Positions 13,415 to 13,961 of a stretch of DNA of 13,961 nucleotides are shown piece by piece (position 1 is the first letter of the stretch; each line of letters opens with the position of its first letter). The notes below the pieces were generated by a model that was not told the DNA's origin, ran no database searches, and worked only from the letters and a program-made list of their open reading frames with translations. A program made the position numbers and the translations under genes. Origin of the DNA: MD308 sp051888795 (GTDB taxonomy: Bacteria > Bacillota > Clostridia > Lachnospirales > Lachnospiraceae). The stretch spans positions 1 through 13,961 of the forward strand of contig JBJFCD010000110.1 in assembly GCA_051888795.1 (NCBI GenBank), read 5' to 3'.

Positions 13415-13960
13415 ACTACCACCTATAGGCCAAATCATTGATTTCCGTATATAGGGTATATGCCAGCCCAAAACCATAGTTTGTGGCAGATTTTTGCGGT
13501 GGTTGTTCTAATTTTACCCTCATTTTATCATTTTTCAGCATCTAAAATAGCATAAAACTACCACCAAAAACCATTACCAAAACTCATTCTAATCATCCGA
13601 GCATATACCCTATATAGGAAAATGATGCTCTTTCGGTGGTGGTGAAATTTCCTTCAGGTAATATGGAATGAACCGCAAAAATTTTTTGACACAGACACGA
13701 AAAATTTCCCGTTTCAGAGACGGTGAGATGATTTGCTATCAATTTTTTCTTTGTTTTTGTGGTTTGTTCAAAGCTATTTTTGTTGAACAACTACCATATT
13801 TAGTGGCAGTTCTTTGTTGTTTATTTAGTCCTTGGGCTGTTGTTTAAAAACTGGTAATTACCAACCACTGTTTTTATATAACCTGGTTGTTGTTCATTTA
13901 TTTAGTTATATAACAACCACCAACCTCAGTAATTACCAATAAAGTTATTTGACAACCACC
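13415..13960. repeat. ACCACC boxes in both orientations and AT palindromes at the right end
   Basis: Boxes related to AACNACCACC occur at 13415-13423, 13498-13507 (inverted), 13556-13565, 13635-13643 (inverted, GGTGGTGGT), 13912-13921 and 13952-13960. Palindromes GGTAATTACC (13853-13862) and GTTATATAAC (13905-13914) lie among them, and AGTAATTACCAA at 13928-13939 is a near repeat of the first. ACCATAGTTTGTGGCAG at 13473-13489 recurs at 13793-13809 with 15 of 17 matches. Nothing coding is supported in this stretch, which continues past the window edge. Confidence 0.5.
13434..13626. other. Long nested inverted repeat, candidate structured RNA or cruciform
   Basis: TATATAGGGTATATGC (13448-13463) is the perfect inverse of GCATATACCCTATATA (13601-13616). 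Outside it, TTCC/GGAA and ATCAT/ATGAT also pair, with small bulges. Inside, TTTTTGCGGTGGTTGTT (13491-13507) pairs with AACTACCACCAAAAA (13556-13570) with one mismatch and a two-base bulge. Further in, CTAATTTTA partly pairs with TAAAATAG. The whole could fold as one hairpin of about 190 bases. No ORF with a ribosome site overlaps it. Confidence 0.5.
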
Positions 13961-13961
13961 T

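Noticed and set aside
13685..13715. Rightward promoter starting at TTGACA
   Set aside because: No acceptable -10 hexamer lies 15-19 bases downstream and no gene follows within the window.
13593..13790. Leftward ORF of 65 codons in the gene-free right region
   Set aside because: It begins with TTG without a ribosome site, crosses the inverted-repeat arms, and its composition is not protein-like.

Overview
The window is a low-GC piece of a bacteriophage or phage-plasmid genome. Nearly all genes are read leftwards on the minus strand. They are short, tightly packed, often overlap by 4-14 bases, and are preceded by strong AGGAGG-type ribosome sites 5-9 bases from the start codon. That pattern suggests a Firmicutes host, perhaps a gut clostridium; the host assignment is inference. 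The standard genetic code fits, with TAA, TAG and TGA all ending genes where expected. No integrase, portal, capsid or tail gene is present.

From the left, positions 1-10096 form one continuous leftward block. In transcription order it holds seven small genes (unknown proteins and a sigma-factor-like protein), a HARP/SNF2-type helicase, a zinc-ribbon protein, a small Cys-rich protein, a TOPRIM primase, an XRE-type DNA-binding protein, a membrane-anchored NNPGN-family cell-wall protein, a large winged-helix replication initiator, and the start of a DnaB-like replicative helicase that runs off the left edge. This is a replication module with initiator, helicase and primase. The initiator gene contains a set of iteron-like DNA repeats (about 1950-2430). 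Their core is conserved in two different reading frames, which points to a replication origin inside the initiator gene, as in lambda O.

At 10307-11032 a single rightward gene encodes a terminase-small-subunit-like protein. It is closed by a strong, probably bidirectional terminator. To its right, 11082-12711 is a second leftward cluster of small, very acidic unknown proteins, including a 33-residue ORF.

The last 1.25 kb (12712-13961) has no convincing gene. It is AT-rich and dense in repeats: degenerate ATATGTC/ATAAAATA direct repeats on the left, then inverted TTGAATAAA motifs, a long nested hairpin, ACCACC boxes in both orientations, and 10-base palindromes. It may be a structured RNA, a second origin, a partition or packaging site, or a regulatory hub. 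Hairpins without a U-tract sit in three of the few real gaps between leftward genes.
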